Notes: generated by a model not told the origin, from the sequence alone. DNA of 64,000 bases from Mucilaginibacter terrae (GCF_031951985.1 NZ_JAVLVU010000001.1:4712001-4776000); one strand, 5' to 3'. Positions 26,323 through 35,532 are shown, counted from the first letter of the stretch. Translations and numbers: made by a program.

Positions 26323-27300
26323 ATGATTTTCTACCGGCATTTTACCGTTTCGGTCCGTTTGATGTTAATGTTGGCTACCGGCCTGTTCTGTTTTTCGTGT
26401 ACACAAAAAACGCCACCAAAAGATCTGGCCGTGCAGGGCACCTCGCCCGAGAGTAAGCACGAGCGCATTTCTTTTAAACCCATTGAGGGTATTGCCTATA
26501 CCGAGATCCGTCGCGAGTACGAGAACGGCTTAGGCTTTCATCAGCAAGGCTACCACCTGCAGCCCGAGTGGCGCGTTACCTTCTTGCCCGGTAAAGATTC
26601 GGTGCGCATATTTAGCCTGGTGCTGCAACGTTTTATAAACGACGGTATCATTTTCGACCACGATTCGGTAGTGAACGTGGCGCACTCCTGGCTCAAAATA
26701 AAACAGTTGCACCCCGATAGTATGAAGTTTCAGGTGCTATACGTGCGCAACAAGCATATTATGGATACCACCGGGCAAATTTATATGACCCTGTACAGCA
26801 ATAACTACATCAAAAATAAGTTGCATACCACCGTACAAGAACTGCAAAAGCCGCCCCGCCGCGATACCCTGTTTATACAAAAGCGCGTGCGCGAATCAAT
26901 AGCCGATATGAAGAAGCATGCCTTTGCCGCTACCGAGCCGGTCACGTTCACCAGCAGGGTTCCACAGGTAACGGTATCGCAAAAAATATTGAAGAAAGAT
27001 GATGCCCTGAAGGATGCCACACTGGCCGATAATTACCTGCTGCCCGAGTTTGATATTACCATACACAAGGCCTACGCCGATTTCTATCATTCTATGCAAT
27101 TGTTTGTAGACCAAAACGGTAAACTGCATTTTGATAAACCAACCATAGGTATTTACGACGAGGTAGAGCATCGTATTAAAATAATGAAAGGCGTGGTTGA
27201 TGGTTATCTTACTGCTTACCTAAGCACCACACCCGGCAAAACCCTGGGCATGGCGCACCCCAGCATTATTAAAGTAAATGTAAAAGGCATACAAGATTGA
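26323..27300 (+). CDS. Lipoprotein of unknown function
   Basis: A protein of about 325 residues with a lipoprotein-type signal (LMLMLATGLFCFSCTQKTPP). The rest is hydrophilic with mixed secondary structure, and two central segments (EPVTFTSRVPQVTVSQKILK, FDKPTIGIYDEVEHRI) that I do not recognise. The ATG at 26323 is preferred to a TTG 39 bases upstream; a later ATG near 26359 is also possible. An inverted 8-mer repeat follows the stop. Confidence 0.6.
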   Translation: MIFYRHFTVSVRLMLMLATGLFCFSCTQKTPPKDLAVQGTSPESKHERISFKPIEGIAYTEIRREYENGLGFHQQGYHLQPEWRVTFLPGKDSVRIFSLVLQRFINDGIIFDHDSVVNVAHSWLKIKQLHPDSMKFQVLYVRNKHIMDTTGQIYMTLYSNNYIKNKLHTTVQELQKPPRRDTLFIQKRVRESIADMKKHAFAATEPVTFTSRVPQVTVSQKILKKDDALKDATLADNYLLPEFDITIHKAYADFYHSMQLFVDQNGKLHFDKPTIGIYDEVEHRIKIMKGVVDGYLTAYLSTTPGKTLGMAHPSIIKVNVKGIQD

Positions 27301-27302
27301 AG

Positions 27303-27390
27303 CAATGAGTGAATGAGTGAGTTGTGAATGAGTGAATGTTAAAAGGGAATTAGAATTCACTCGCAAATTCACTGATTCGCTCATTCACTA
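27303..27390. repeat. Inverted repeat of GAGTGAAT-type units
   Basis: The left arm has several GAGTGAAT copies and the right arm has ATTCACTC/ATTCGCTC copies. Same family as 10974-11067. Confidence 0.75.
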
Positions 27391-27404
27391 CCTATATTTA
27401 TAAC

Positions 27405-27962
27405 ATGGAAGACTACAAAACCGTACCCTACTCACAAACCACGCTAACCGAACTCATGATACCCTCATATTCCAACTTTGGAGGCAAAGTGCACGGGGGC
27501 ATAATTTTAGGGCTAATGGATAAGGTTGCTTACGCCTGCGCCGCCAAACACGCTGGTAATTACTGCGTAACGGTTTCTGTTGATACGGTTAACTTCCTGG
27601 CGCCGGTTGAGGTGGGCGAACTGGTTTCGCTGCTGGCCTCGGTAAACTATGTGGGTAATTCATCCATAGTGATCGGCATCCGTGTACAAACCGAAAACAT
27701 CAAGACCAAAGAAATTAAGCATACCAACTCGAGCTATTTTACCATGGTAGCCATGGGAGAGGACCATATGCCCGCCAAGGTTCCGGGACTGATATTACAA
27801 ACCCGTACCGAAATTAAACGCTTTTACGAAGCCTATCACCGTAAAGAACTGGCCAAATATTACAACCAGGAACAAGCCCGCATAAAAAATGATTCGGAAA
27901 TAGAAGAAGCCCTGCGCCTCATTAGCAATGAGCGTTGCCGCATTGAGCTTACCGAAGGTTAA
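27405..27962 (+). CDS. Acyl-CoA thioesterase (hotdog fold, YciA-like)
   Basis: A 185-residue thioesterase with GGKVHGGIILGLMDKVAYAC near residue 25, the HGG-x-x-L-x-x-MD signature of the acyl-CoA thioesterase hotdog family, and TVSVDTVNFLAPVEVGELV after it. It hydrolyses acyl-CoA to free acid and CoA; chain-length preference cannot be read. The C-terminal 50 residues are a helical extension (YHRKELAKYYNQEQARIKND). It shares a terminator with the convergent small membrane protein. Confidence 0.88.
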   Translation: MEDYKTVPYSQTTLTELMIPSYSNFGGKVHGGIILGLMDKVAYACAAKHAGNYCVTVSVDTVNFLAPVEVGELVSLLASVNYVGNSSIVIGIRVQTENIKTKEIKHTNSSYFTMVAMGEDHMPAKVPGLILQTRTEIKRFYEAYHRKELAKYYNQEQARIKNDSEIEEALRLISNERCRIELTEG

Positions 27963-27990
27963 TAGGTATTGTACATTTTTTTATACAAAA

Positions 27991-28023
27991 AAGCGGCCCC
28001 CTGTATAAAGAGAGCCGCTTTTT
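27991..28023. terminator. Bidirectional terminator
   Basis: A stem AAGCGGC/GCCGCTT has A-rich flank on one side and T tract on the other, so it can end both the thioesterase transcript (+) and the small membrane-protein transcript (-). Confidence 0.75.
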
Positions 28024-28045
28024 AAAATTTATTGCTTTTGGCAAA

Positions 28046-28207
28046 TTATATTGCCGAAGACGATGGGCCTCTGAACATACCCAATATCAGCGAAATAACC
28101 GCCAGTACAATTAAAATATGAATTAAACCGCTTACTGAATAAGCAAATACGCTGATTGCCCAACCTATGATCAGGATAACGGCAATGATGTACAATAATG
28201 ATCTCAT
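28046..28207 (-). CDS. Small two-helix membrane protein (lmo0937 family)
   Basis: A 53-residue protein, MRSLLYIIAVILIIGWAISV..., with two membrane helices separated by SVSGLIHILIV, the form of the widespread lmo0937-type small membrane protein often linked to stress. The ATG at 28207 is preferred over an upstream start because the conserved part begins there. Function unknown. Confidence 0.8.
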   Translation of the reverse strand: MRSLLYIIAVILIIGWAISVFAYSVSGLIHILIVLAVISLILGMFRGPSSSAI

Positions 28208-28334
28208 AGTGATGTTTTTTAAAGTTAATGTTACCTGTATAGCATTCAAAATCGTGCCAAAAACATTAATTAAAAAGAAAACAAAGTATTCAAAAGCTTA
28301 AAACTAAATGATATGTTTTGGGTATTGCCGGGTG

Positions 28335-29084
28335 TTACATTAACCACAGCATTAACCCGCTCATTATAATCATTAATCCGTCCTCAATAATGGTAACCGT
28401 ACTCATGGGCAGGTTAAACACTGCGCCTAAACAGGCACATTTGATAACTTTTTTGTTCAGTACGGTTTGCAGTACGCCTATTATGCTTACGCTCATTACC
28501 ACAAGGGTAACCAGGTTGGTAATTGCCGGGTTAAAATTGGTGGCATAAGCTAAACCCAAAGCCAGTTCGAGCAGGGCGTAAATGTAACCCCATCCCTTAA
28601 ACTTACGGGCTATCACATCGTACATGGCATAACTATCGGTAAAGCCATCGAGATTAAGCATTTTAAAAAATGAAAACACCAGGAAGAATCCCGCCATAAA
28701 CACACGCATGAATATCAATTCATCAAACCCTAATAGGGTTGAACCAGCTATAACAGATACCGTGGTGATGTAAAAAAAGATGAGCACAATGGGCTTGTAG
28801 GTTTCAAACCAGGTGCGCTTGTCTTCTGGCTCCAGGCTCATGGTGCCGCTAATGGGGCTTTGGTGAGCGGCCGGGGCATCGGTAAGCTGGTATTTCGGAT
28901 ATTCTTTAAGGGCATCCTGTAAAACGGGCGTGTTTACGTGTGCATCCATGGCAACGGTAACCTGGCCTTTGTCAAGGTCTACCACAGCTTCGGTTACGTG
29001 GGGTACCTGGCTTAGCAGGTGTTGCACTTTATATTGACAACCGGCACACGTCATGCCGGTTACTTGATAGGTATGTTTCATCAT
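28335..29084 (-). CDS. Heavy-metal-associated domain fused to MauE-like membrane domain
   Basis: A 249-residue protein. Residues 4-68 form a HMA domain with the metal-binding GMTCAGC (Cys13, Cys16), and residues 100-249 hold four membrane helices of the MauE/DoxX-like type (FFYITTVSVIAG..., LALGLAYATNFNPAITNLV, KVIKCACLGAVFNLPMSTVT with a CxC pair). Cys residues at the end of the third helix suggest metal or thiol transfer. It lies 60 bases downstream of the AraC regulator on the same strand, a set-up consistent with copper or mercury handling. Confidence 0.8.
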   Translation of the reverse strand: MMKHTYQVTGMTCAGCQYKVQHLLSQVPHVTEAVVDLDKGQVTVAMDAHVNTPVLQDALKEYPKYQLTDAPAAHQSPISGTMSLEPEDKRTWFETYKPIVLIFFYITTVSVIAGSTLLGFDELIFMRVFMAGFFLVFSFFKMLNLDGFTDSYAMYDVIARKFKGWGYIYALLELALGLAYATNFNPAITNLVTLVVMSVSIIGVLQTVLNKKVIKCACLGAVFNLPMSTVTIIEDGLMIIMSGLMLWLM

Positions 29085-29144
29085 ACAAATGTACGATATA
29101 CAATAACCCTACGTTTATACAATTCAGGGATAGGTTTTCAAAAT

Positions 29145-29705
29145 TTACAGTTCTTCGATATTGCGGCGCTTATTGTCTTTAATGTTTTTGAAATGGCTGG
29201 GCGTTAAGCCCGTTTCCTTTTTAAACTGGCTCGACAGGTAAGCTACGCTGCTGTAGCCCATTCGGTCGGCAATCTGGCTTAAGGTAAGTTCGTCGTAAAT
29301 GAGCAGTTCTTTTACCTTTTCGATCTTCTGACTAATGTAGTATTTCTCAATTGTGGTGCCTTCGGTATCGGAGAATAAGTTGCTCAGGTAATTGTACTCG
29401 TAATTCAACTTACTGGCCAAATGTGCCGATAGATTAATGCTCAAACTATTTTCGGAGTGATGAACGAGGTCGATGATGAGGTTCTTCATTCTCTCTACCA
29501 GGCGGCTTTTACGGTCGTCTATCAGCTCAAAACCTAAGTGTTTGAGGCGGTTATTAAGTGTTTGGAGCTGCGCTGCGTCGAGTTCCTCGGTAAGGGTTAC
29601 CTCACCCAGTTCAATATGTTGGGCATGAAAGCCGCTTTGCTGCAACTCGGCCTCAACAGCCATAATGCAGCGGCGACAAACCATGTTTTTAATATGCAGT
29701 TTCAT
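29145..29705 (-). CDS. AraC-family regulator with HMA-like N-terminal metal-binding region
   Basis: A 186-residue regulator. The front 65 residues look like a HMA fold with CRRC (Cys10, Cys13) in KNMVCRRCIMAVEAELQQSG, and the last 100 form the AraC double helix-turn-helix (LTLSQIADRMGYSSVAYLSS, FKKETGLTPSHFKNIK). There is no cupin domain. It probably senses a soft metal and controls the next gene, the HMA-MauE protein. The start at 29705 places the HMA strand at the very beginning. Confidence 0.8.
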   Translation of the reverse strand: MKLHIKNMVCRRCIMAVEAELQQSGFHAQHIELGEVTLTEELDAAQLQTLNNRLKHLGFELIDDRKSRLVERMKNLIIDLVHHSENSLSINLSAHLASKLNYEYNYLSNLFSDTEGTTIEKYYISQKIEKVKELLIYDELTLSQIADRMGYSSVAYLSSQFKKETGLTPSHFKNIKDNKRRNIEEL

Positions 29706-29755
29706 GTGGATGTGCAAAGTATTCAATTTAATGCTATTTTTAGCAAAACCCTGTC

Positions 29756-31318
29756 ATGCAAGCTTCATCATCTTCACCGGAAAAAAATTACGCACCCTTC
29801 ATCCTGCTCTTTGTCGCTCTTAAATTGCTGCTCAATATGCTGGCCGCCGGTCATTACGGCTTTCACCGCGACGAGTTGCTGCACCTCACCCTGGGCAACC
29901 ACCTCGACTGGGGCTACATGGAAGTACCGCCCCTCATTGCCCTGCTGGCTAAAATAAGCACCGCTGTTTTTGGCGATGCTGTTTTTGCAGCGCGGGTGTT
30001 CCCGGCCATTGCATCCGCATTGATGGTGTGGTTTACCGGCTTGCTAACTGTTGAGTTTGGCGGACGGCGTTTTGCCATTGCCGTAGCCTGTCTGTGTATG
30101 ATATTTTCGCCGGGAATGGTGGCCAGTGGATACCTGTTCCAACCCGTAGTGTTCGATCAGTTTTTTTGGCTCATGGCGGCTTATTTGACCGTTAAGTATG
30201 TAAACACAAATAAGCCTCAATACATGTATGGGCTGGGTGCCGCTATGGGTTTCGGGCTGCTCAATAAGTATACCATGGGCTTTTATGCCGGGGCGCTAAT
30301 TTTAGGTGTGTTGATTAGTCCGCAACGCCGGGTATTGTTTCGTAAGGAAGTATTGATAGCCGTTGCTATCACCACGCTCGTGTTTTTGCCTAACGTATTA
30401 TGGCAATACATCCATCACTGGCCCATTGCTAAACACATGGGCGAACTTAAAACGCAACAGCTCGATTACATAAATCCTATGGATTTTGTAATGCAGCAGT
30501 TTATGCTGCACGGCGTATCGGCAGTGGTGTGGCTCGTTGGTTTGGGATTTTTACTGTTTCACCATAGCCTTAAAACCTATCGCTTTGTGGGATTTGCCTA
30601 CCTGCTGGTATATGCCTTTTTATTGTTGATGAAGGGCAAGGCTTATTACCTGCTGGCCGGTTATCCTATGCTTTTTGCTGCCGGAGGTTTTAGCATTGCA
30701 TATATGATTAAAAATTACATAGGCCGGAGTGTAACGGCCTTTGCGGTAATAGCGCCTAATCTGCTTTTGTTACCCGTGGTGCTGCCCATATTCACCATTA
30801 ACCAAACACTCAGTTTTTTTGAGTACTATCACCAACATTTGCCTTTTATGGATTTTGCCATTACTTGGGAAGATCACAAAAAACACCGCACCACGCAAGA
30901 CTATGCCGACATGTTTGCCTGGGATGAAATGGCCGCCAAAACCGCTAAAATATATTATTCGCTAACCCCCGAACAGCAAAAGCGCACCGTAATATTTGCC
31001 GACAGTTACGGCGAAGCCGGTGCCCTGCACGTTTACCGCAAACGCTACAACCTGCCCGAAGTGGTTTGCCTCAACAGCAGCTTTGCCCTATGGGCACCCG
31101 CAAAGCTCAATGCCGATTACATCATATACATAAGCGACGACGATGATGTAAGCGACCTTGCACCCGATGTTGACAGCTACAAACGCATGGCCGGTATCGA
31201 AAACAAACTATCGCGCGAATATGCGTACGGTACAGCTATTTATTTGCTAAGCGGTGTAAAGCCAAGTTTGGAGGTGAAGTATGAAGCGCATGCGAGGGAG
31301 AGTAGATTGGAGGAGTAG
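29756..31318 (+). CDS. GT39/ArnT-type membrane glycosyltransferase
   Basis: A 520-residue polytopic protein of the dolichyl-phosphate mannosyltransferase/ArnT superfamily. GYHF-like GHYGFHRDELLHLTLG at residues 32-47 carries the Asp-Glu typical of the first periplasmic loop, and WGYMEVPPLIALLAK follows. About ten membrane spans run to residue 350, followed by a soluble C-terminal domain. It is expected to transfer a sugar from a polyprenyl-phosphate carrier in the periplasm; acceptor unknown. It is divergent from the AraC gene. Confidence 0.85.
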   Translation: MQASSSSPEKNYAPFILLFVALKLLLNMLAAGHYGFHRDELLHLTLGNHLDWGYMEVPPLIALLAKISTAVFGDAVFAARVFPAIASALMVWFTGLLTVEFGGRRFAIAVACLCMIFSPGMVASGYLFQPVVFDQFFWLMAAYLTVKYVNTNKPQYMYGLGAAMGFGLLNKYTMGFYAGALILGVLISPQRRVLFRKEVLIAVAITTLVFLPNVLWQYIHHWPIAKHMGELKTQQLDYINPMDFVMQQFMLHGVSAVVWLVGLGFLLFHHSLKTYRFVGFAYLLVYAFLLLMKGKAYYLLAGYPMLFAAGGFSIAYMIKNYIGRSVTAFAVIAPNLLLLPVVLPIFTINQTLSFFEYYHQHLPFMDFAITWEDHKKHRTTQDYADMFAWDEMAAKTAKIYYSLTPEQQKRTVIFADSYGEAGALHVYRKRYNLPEVVCLNSSFALWAPAKLNADYIIYISDDDDVSDLAPDVDSYKRMAGIENKLSREYAYGTAIYLLSGVKPSLEVKYEAHARESRLEE

Positions 31319-31407
31319 GAAGAGGCTTGTTAGCTTTATGGTACTATGTTTTACTCGATGCAATCAATGTATAACAGAAATTGTTATGATACAGCAACCG
31401 AATTGAT

Positions 31408-32013
31408 GTGCATATGGAAAAATATTGTACCCCCGAATTCACTTTCAACAAGGTGATTACCTATTCGCCGCTTAGGTTAACACTTTTAATGGTAGTAATA
31501 GGGTTTCCAATAATAGGAGGTTACGGTATTTACGTTTATCCGTACTTGGGTATGGCTGGCATGAGCTTAACCGTGCTGCTTTTATTTGTTTTGATGACAG
31601 GAGTTATGCGTGCATCATCAAAACAAATAATTATTTATTTCGACCGGAAGCGGATGTACATAGCCACAAATGGAAGAGATTTTAAAGAATATTTAAAACG
31701 CGATGTAAAGGGCATTTATAGCCATAATTATGATGAACGAACGCTTGCATACATATCAATTTCCATTCTGTTTAAAAACGGAAAGCAGATTAGAATAAAC
31801 GATACGGCATTTGGTGAGGTAAAAGATGATGAAAAAGCACAAATGCTAAAACAGTTTGTAAAGACTGTAAAACGGCAGTTGAATTTTAGTTTGATTAACA
31901 AAAGCAGGTGGCGTGTATTTAAACTTTTGGGGCCTTATTGGTATAGCCAAGATGTAAACGATGCAGGCCCAGACACCGGTACTGAGGAGTTAGAGAGAGA
32001 AAAGATAGTGTGA
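31408..32013 (+). CDS. Membrane protein of unknown function
   Basis: A 201-residue protein with two membrane helices (about residues 22-65: LRLTLLMVVIGFPIIGGYGI, GMAGMSLTVLLLFVLMTG) and a basic cytoplasmic domain of about 130 residues. Resembles PH-like membrane-anchored proteins in layout but no family is assigned. The start may be the Met two codons in (31414). The next small gene has the same direction and similar style, so the pair may be related. Confidence 0.55.
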   Translation: MHMEKYCTPEFTFNKVITYSPLRLTLLMVVIGFPIIGGYGIYVYPYLGMAGMSLTVLLLFVLMTGVMRASSKQIIIYFDRKRMYIATNGRDFKEYLKRDVKGIYSHNYDERTLAYISISILFKNGKQIRINDTAFGEVKDDEKAQMLKQFVKTVKRQLNFSLINKSRWRVFKLLGPYWYSQDVNDAGPDTGTEELEREKIV

Positions 32014-32064
32014 GAATTTTGAGGAAGGTAAATTAATATTAGTTTAGTATGTTAAATCTTATCC

Positions 32065-32409
32065 ATGCTCTATTTTAAAAAGATATACCTGCCAAATTGC
32101 ACACCTCAACAATTAGAAGCTGCCATGCGGAAGGTCGCGTTAAAAAGAACCTCGCCATTAGATTTTGCATCAGCTGTAAGTGATATTGGCACCGATAAGT
32201 ATTTTATAGGTTACCAGGGAAAGACTGATTTAACCTTTACCCGCATTAAGGCATCACCCGAAAAACTATTGCCCAAGCTTATTATTAAACTCCCTGCCGA
32301 TGGTGCCGAATGTTATTATCAAATAAGATTTGCTATCGTATCTATGATGGTGTTTTTTATGTTTACCCTCCCGTTGTTGTTGGGTGTTGTATTATTTATT
32401 TCGGGGTAG
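32065..32409 (+). CDS. Small protein with C-terminal membrane helices, unknown function
   Basis: A 114-residue protein. A soluble front part (about 85 residues) is followed by one or two hydrophobic helices (FAIVSMMVFFMFTLPLLLGVVLFI). Lies 51 bases after the preceding membrane protein. Not recognised. Confidence 0.5.
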   Translation: MLYFKKIYLPNCTPQQLEAAMRKVALKRTSPLDFASAVSDIGTDKYFIGYQGKTDLTFTRIKASPEKLLPKLIIKLPADGAECYYQIRFAIVSMMVFFMFTLPLLLGVVLFISG

Positions 32410-32578
32410 GGGAGAAACTGGAGGCATGTTGCCTTTAAGTGGGATTTATGCCTTTTACTGGCTATTGCTTTTGTTTGAATTTAGGTTGACAACATGGCGG
32501 GTGAGAAAGGCGGTTTTGAATTATAGTAATACACCGCGGTAGTTTAGCACTTTTAAATTTCATTTTAGCAAGATGGTG

Positions 32579-32680
32579 CAGTTTGCGTGAGGATAGCAGT
32601 GGAAAGCCCACAGTGCAGCGTAGCGAAACGAGGACTTGTAACGGAACGGATAGCCCGGTCCGCCTGAGGCGGAGCACGCT
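32579..32680 (+). repeat. REP-like repeat 'family A', copy 1
   Basis: About 100 bp beginning GTTTGCGTGAGGATAGCAGT and ending in a CCGCCTGAGGCGG palindrome. Copies 2 and 3 are at 42356-42452 (reverse) and 50561-50657. Confidence 0.85.
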
Positions 32681-32699
32681 CTATTTTAGTTATTAAAAT

Positions 32700-32815
32700 T
32701 GTGCGATTGCGAGCGGTAGCGTGACAATCTCCGCATGCAATTCTAACAATGCTACGGAGATTGCCACGTCGCCCCATTGCTCTTCCCCTTTCCGCTCCTC
32801 GCAATGACACGGTGG
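32700..32815. repeat. Inverted repeat with GATTGC...GCAATG arms
   Basis: Left arm GATTGCGAGCGGTAGCGTG...GGAGATT-type and right arm GGAGATTGCCACGTCG...CTCGCAATGAC. Related to 45735-45849 and to the 29-bp repeats around 57.0-57.6 kb. Confidence 0.7.
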
Positions 32816-32832
32816 GGGAAGGGGTTAAAAAA

Positions 32833-32930
32833 AATGTCATTCCGACCTAAGGAGGAATCTTATACGCCTAATTTAGCAGGGTGTATAGAATCTCCTCCGC
32901 CTAAGGCGGAGGAGATTCGACATTTTTTTG
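32833..32930. repeat. Inverted repeat with CCTCCGCCTAAGGCGGAGG palindrome
   Basis: An outer pair (AATGTCATTCCGACC... and ...GATTCGACATTTTT) encloses a perfect 19-bp palindrome. Together with 32579-32815 it fills the 570-base gap before aroB. Confidence 0.7.
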
Positions 32931-32983
32931 TGATGCATGTTGTAAATCGTACACCCCAGCCCCTCTCAGAGGGGAAATAATAT

Positions 32984-34051
32984 TTACAGTCCCGCGTAGT
33001 AACGCAGGCTATCGCAGAGTTCTTCTTCGGTGCAGATATGGTCAATACTGCACTCGCCTATTTTGTTAAGTAAAGTGCAGTTGATGTTACCATTTTGGTT
33101 CTTTTTGTCGGTTTTCATTAAGCTGTGCAATACCGAATGGCATGTTTCATCGAGCTCGTAGCGGGGATACAGGTTGTTGAGTACCGTGGTGATCTCGTTA
33201 AGCTCGTCGGTAGTTAAACCTGCGTTTTTGTGTGATAGCCAGGCTTCGCAAATCATGCCTATGGCAATGGCTTCGCCGTGGGTGAGATGCTTGCTGCCAT
33301 CGTTTAGTAATGAGTAAGTTTCAACGGCATGGCCCACCGTGTGCCCAAAGTTTAAACACTTGCGGAAACCTTTCTCAAACGGATCATCAACCACTACCTT
33401 GTTCTTAATAGCTACCGACTGATAAACCAGTTCAGGGGCCGGGGCTGCATTTATATCTGCTCCTTTTAACTCGCTCCAGTATGCGGCATCTTGTATAAGG
33501 CCATGTTTCAGCATTTCGGCATAGCCCGATAGTATTTGGCGCTGAGGCAGGGTTTGTAAAAATGCTGGCTCAATAAAAACGGCTTTGGGCTGGGTAAAGG
33601 TGCCGATGATGTTTTTGAGGTTATCAAAGTCTATACCGGTTTTACCGCCTACCGAGGCATCTACCTGCGATAATAGGGTAGTGGGTACTTGTACAAAGTC
33701 AATTCCGCGTTTGTAGGTGCTGGCCGCAAAGCCGCCCATATCGCCAATTACACCGCCGCCCAGATTAATCATGAGGCTGTGGCGGTCGGCACCAAAATCT
33801 ATCAGCATTTTCCATATACCTGCGCAAAAGTCAATATTCTTGCTTTCTTCCCCGGCGTTTACCTCAATCACATCGTAACTGTTATTAAGGTGCTCTAAAC
33901 GCTCTTGCAGCAGGGGGAGGCAGTGTTCACCGGTATGCTCATCGGTTAATATAAAAAAGCGGGAGTAGTTACCTTGTTCAATAAAATTTACCAGTTGGGT
34001 AAGGGTATCTTTAAAAATAACGGGGTAACTAATACTATTGATCGTATCCAT
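32984..34051 (-). CDS. aroB: AroB: 3-dehydroquinate synthase
   Basis: A 355-residue enzyme converting DAHP to 3-dehydroquinate in the shikimate pathway, NAD- and metal-dependent. Visible signatures: MINLGGGVIGDMGGFAAST near residue 95 (NAD-binding), VPTTLLSQVDASVGGKTGID near 127, and metal ligands in EMLKHG (Glu near 180), NFGHTVGHAVE (about 232) and HGEAIAIGM (about 250). Length normal. It lies just downstream (3-base gap) of a S4-domain gene on the same strand. Confidence 0.95.
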   Translation of the reverse strand: MDTINSISYPVIFKDTLTQLVNFIEQGNYSRFFILTDEHTGEHCLPLLQERLEHLNNSYDVIEVNAGEESKNIDFCAGIWKMLIDFGADRHSLMINLGGGVIGDMGGFAASTYKRGIDFVQVPTTLLSQVDASVGGKTGIDFDNLKNIIGTFTQPKAVFIEPAFLQTLPQRQILSGYAEMLKHGLIQDAAYWSELKGADINAAPAPELVYQSVAIKNKVVVDDPFEKGFRKCLNFGHTVGHAVETYSLLNDGSKHLTHGEAIAIGMICEAWLSHKNAGLTTDELNEITTVLNNLYPRYELDETCHSVLHSLMKTDKKNQNGNINCTLLNKIGECSIDHICTEEELCDSLRYYAGL

Positions 34052-34054
34052 AAA

Positions 34055-34261
34055 CTAAACCACCACAATTTTTTGCGACCTGAATTCGACCTCATCGCCC
34101 CTTTTTACTTTAAGGCGTTTGCGGTAATCAACCTGGCCGTTGTACTTTACTTCGCCTTCGGTTACTACAATTTGCGCTTCGCCGCCGGTGTGTACTAATC
34201 CGGTTGCTTTTAACAATTGTATCAGCGGAATAAAGTCGCCCTCGAGTTTAAATTCAATCAT
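34055..34261 (-). CDS. Small S4-domain RNA-binding protein (YbcJ-like)
   Basis: A 68-residue protein that is almost only an S4 domain: FIPLIQLLKATGLVHTGGEA and GEVKYNGQVDYRKRLKVKRG. YbcJ-type proteins bind RNA and are thought to act in ribosome assembly. It starts divergently from putA and runs into aroB, probably one operon. Confidence 0.88.
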   Translation of the reverse strand: MIEFKLEGDFIPLIQLLKATGLVHTGGEAQIVVTEGEVKYNGQVDYRKRLKVKRGDEVEFRSQKIVVV

Positions 34262-34316
34262 GGTGGCCGCAAAAATAAACTATTGTATCAAAAAACGAGT
34301 TATCAGTTTGATTTTC

Positions 34317-34324
34317 TAATTTTG
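34317..34324 (+). promoter_or_regulatory. Candidate -7 element of putA
   Basis: TAATTTTG fits TAnnTTTG, only five bases before the ATG, so the transcript would be nearly leaderless. No good -33 match. Confidence 0.4.
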
Positions 34325-34329
34325 CACCC

Positions 34330-35532
34330 ATGTCTGTTGAACAAAATCCGTCTGCTCCCGCAAAGGGGAGGCTCTCATTTGAAAATACCGAAATTGCCTT
34401 TAAACATGCTTCCAACGCCGATTTAAACCGTGCATACTGGTTGTTTAAAGCCATCAACAATAATTTTTTAGTAAAGATAGGTCCGGGCATGACCAATTTT
34501 GCCATGAACATAGGCTTGCCCATTAAAGGTATTATTAAGGCCACCATATTTAAACAATTTTGCGGCGGCGAAACCATTGCCGAGTGTGATGCCACCATTA
34601 AAAACCTGTACACAGGTGGCGTGGGCACTATTTTAGATTATTCGGTAGAGGGTGAAGAAGACGAAAAAGTGTTTGACGACACTCGCGACGAAATTATCCG
34701 CACCATTGAACGTGCCACCGGCGACCCTGCTATTCCTATTACTGTATTTAAAATTACCGGTGTGGGCCGTTTGGGCCTGTTAGAGAAATTAGATACTGGC
34801 GAAACCCTTACTGAAACCGAAGAGCAGGAATGGCAAAAGGTACAGGCCCGTGTGCAGGCCATTTGCTATAAGGCTTACCAGGCAGGCATCCCGGTGATGA
34901 TAGATGCCGAAGAAAGCTGGATTCAGCTCACTATTGACCGCCTTGCCCTGAGCATGATGCGCCGTTATAATAAGGATAAGGCTATTATATTTAACACGTA
35001 CCAGTTATATCGTCATGATAAACTGGCTTCATTAAAAGTTGATTTTGACGTGGCCCGTACCGAGGAATTCTTCCTCGGCGTAAAAATTGTGCGTGGCGCT
35101 TATATGGAAAAAGAGCGCAAGCGCGCCGCCGAAATGGGCTATGAGTCTCCCATTCAACCTGATAAGGCCTCGGCCGACCGTGATTACGATGAATCGTTAC
35201 GCTTTTGCGTGCAGCATGTTGACCGTATTGCTACGGTGGCCGGTACTCACAACGAAGCAAGCTGCCGCCTCCTGGCCGATCTGCTGAACCAACTGCATAT
35301 ACCGCATAACCACCCGCACGTATACTTTTCACAACTGCTGGGCATGAGCGATAATTTGAGCTTTAACCTGGCTAATGCAGGTTACAACGTAGTAAAATAT
35401 GTACCGTACGGACCGGTGAAAGCCGTAATGCCATACCTGTTCCGTCGTGCTAATGAAAATACGGCTATTGCCGGGCAAATGAGCCGCGAACTAAATTTGA
35501 TTATTAAGGAGAAGAAGCGGAGAGGGGTTTAA
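34330..35532 (+). CDS. Proline dehydrogenase
   Basis: A 400-residue single-function FAD proline dehydrogenase (TIM barrel) that oxidises proline to pyrroline-5-carboxylate. Visible parts: YQAGIPVMIDAEESWIQ near residue 185, VKIVRGAYMEKERKRAAE near 257, VAGTHNEAS near 305 and the C-terminal YVPYGPVKAVMPYLFRRANE near 360, whose Arg pair binds the substrate carboxylate. The N-terminal 120-residue extension is typical for Bacteroidota forms. No P5C dehydrogenase is adjacent. Confidence 0.93.
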   Translation: MSVEQNPSAPAKGRLSFENTEIAFKHASNADLNRAYWLFKAINNNFLVKIGPGMTNFAMNIGLPIKGIIKATIFKQFCGGETIAECDATIKNLYTGGVGTILDYSVEGEEDEKVFDDTRDEIIRTIERATGDPAIPITVFKITGVGRLGLLEKLDTGETLTETEEQEWQKVQARVQAICYKAYQAGIPVMIDAEESWIQLTIDRLALSMMRRYNKDKAIIFNTYQLYRHDKLASLKVDFDVARTEEFFLGVKIVRGAYMEKERKRAAEMGYESPIQPDKASADRDYDESLRFCVQHVDRIATVAGTHNEASCRLLADLLNQLHIPHNHPHVYFSQLLGMSDNLSFNLANAGYNVVKYVPYGPVKAVMPYLFRRANENTAIAGQMSRELNLIIKEKKRRGV

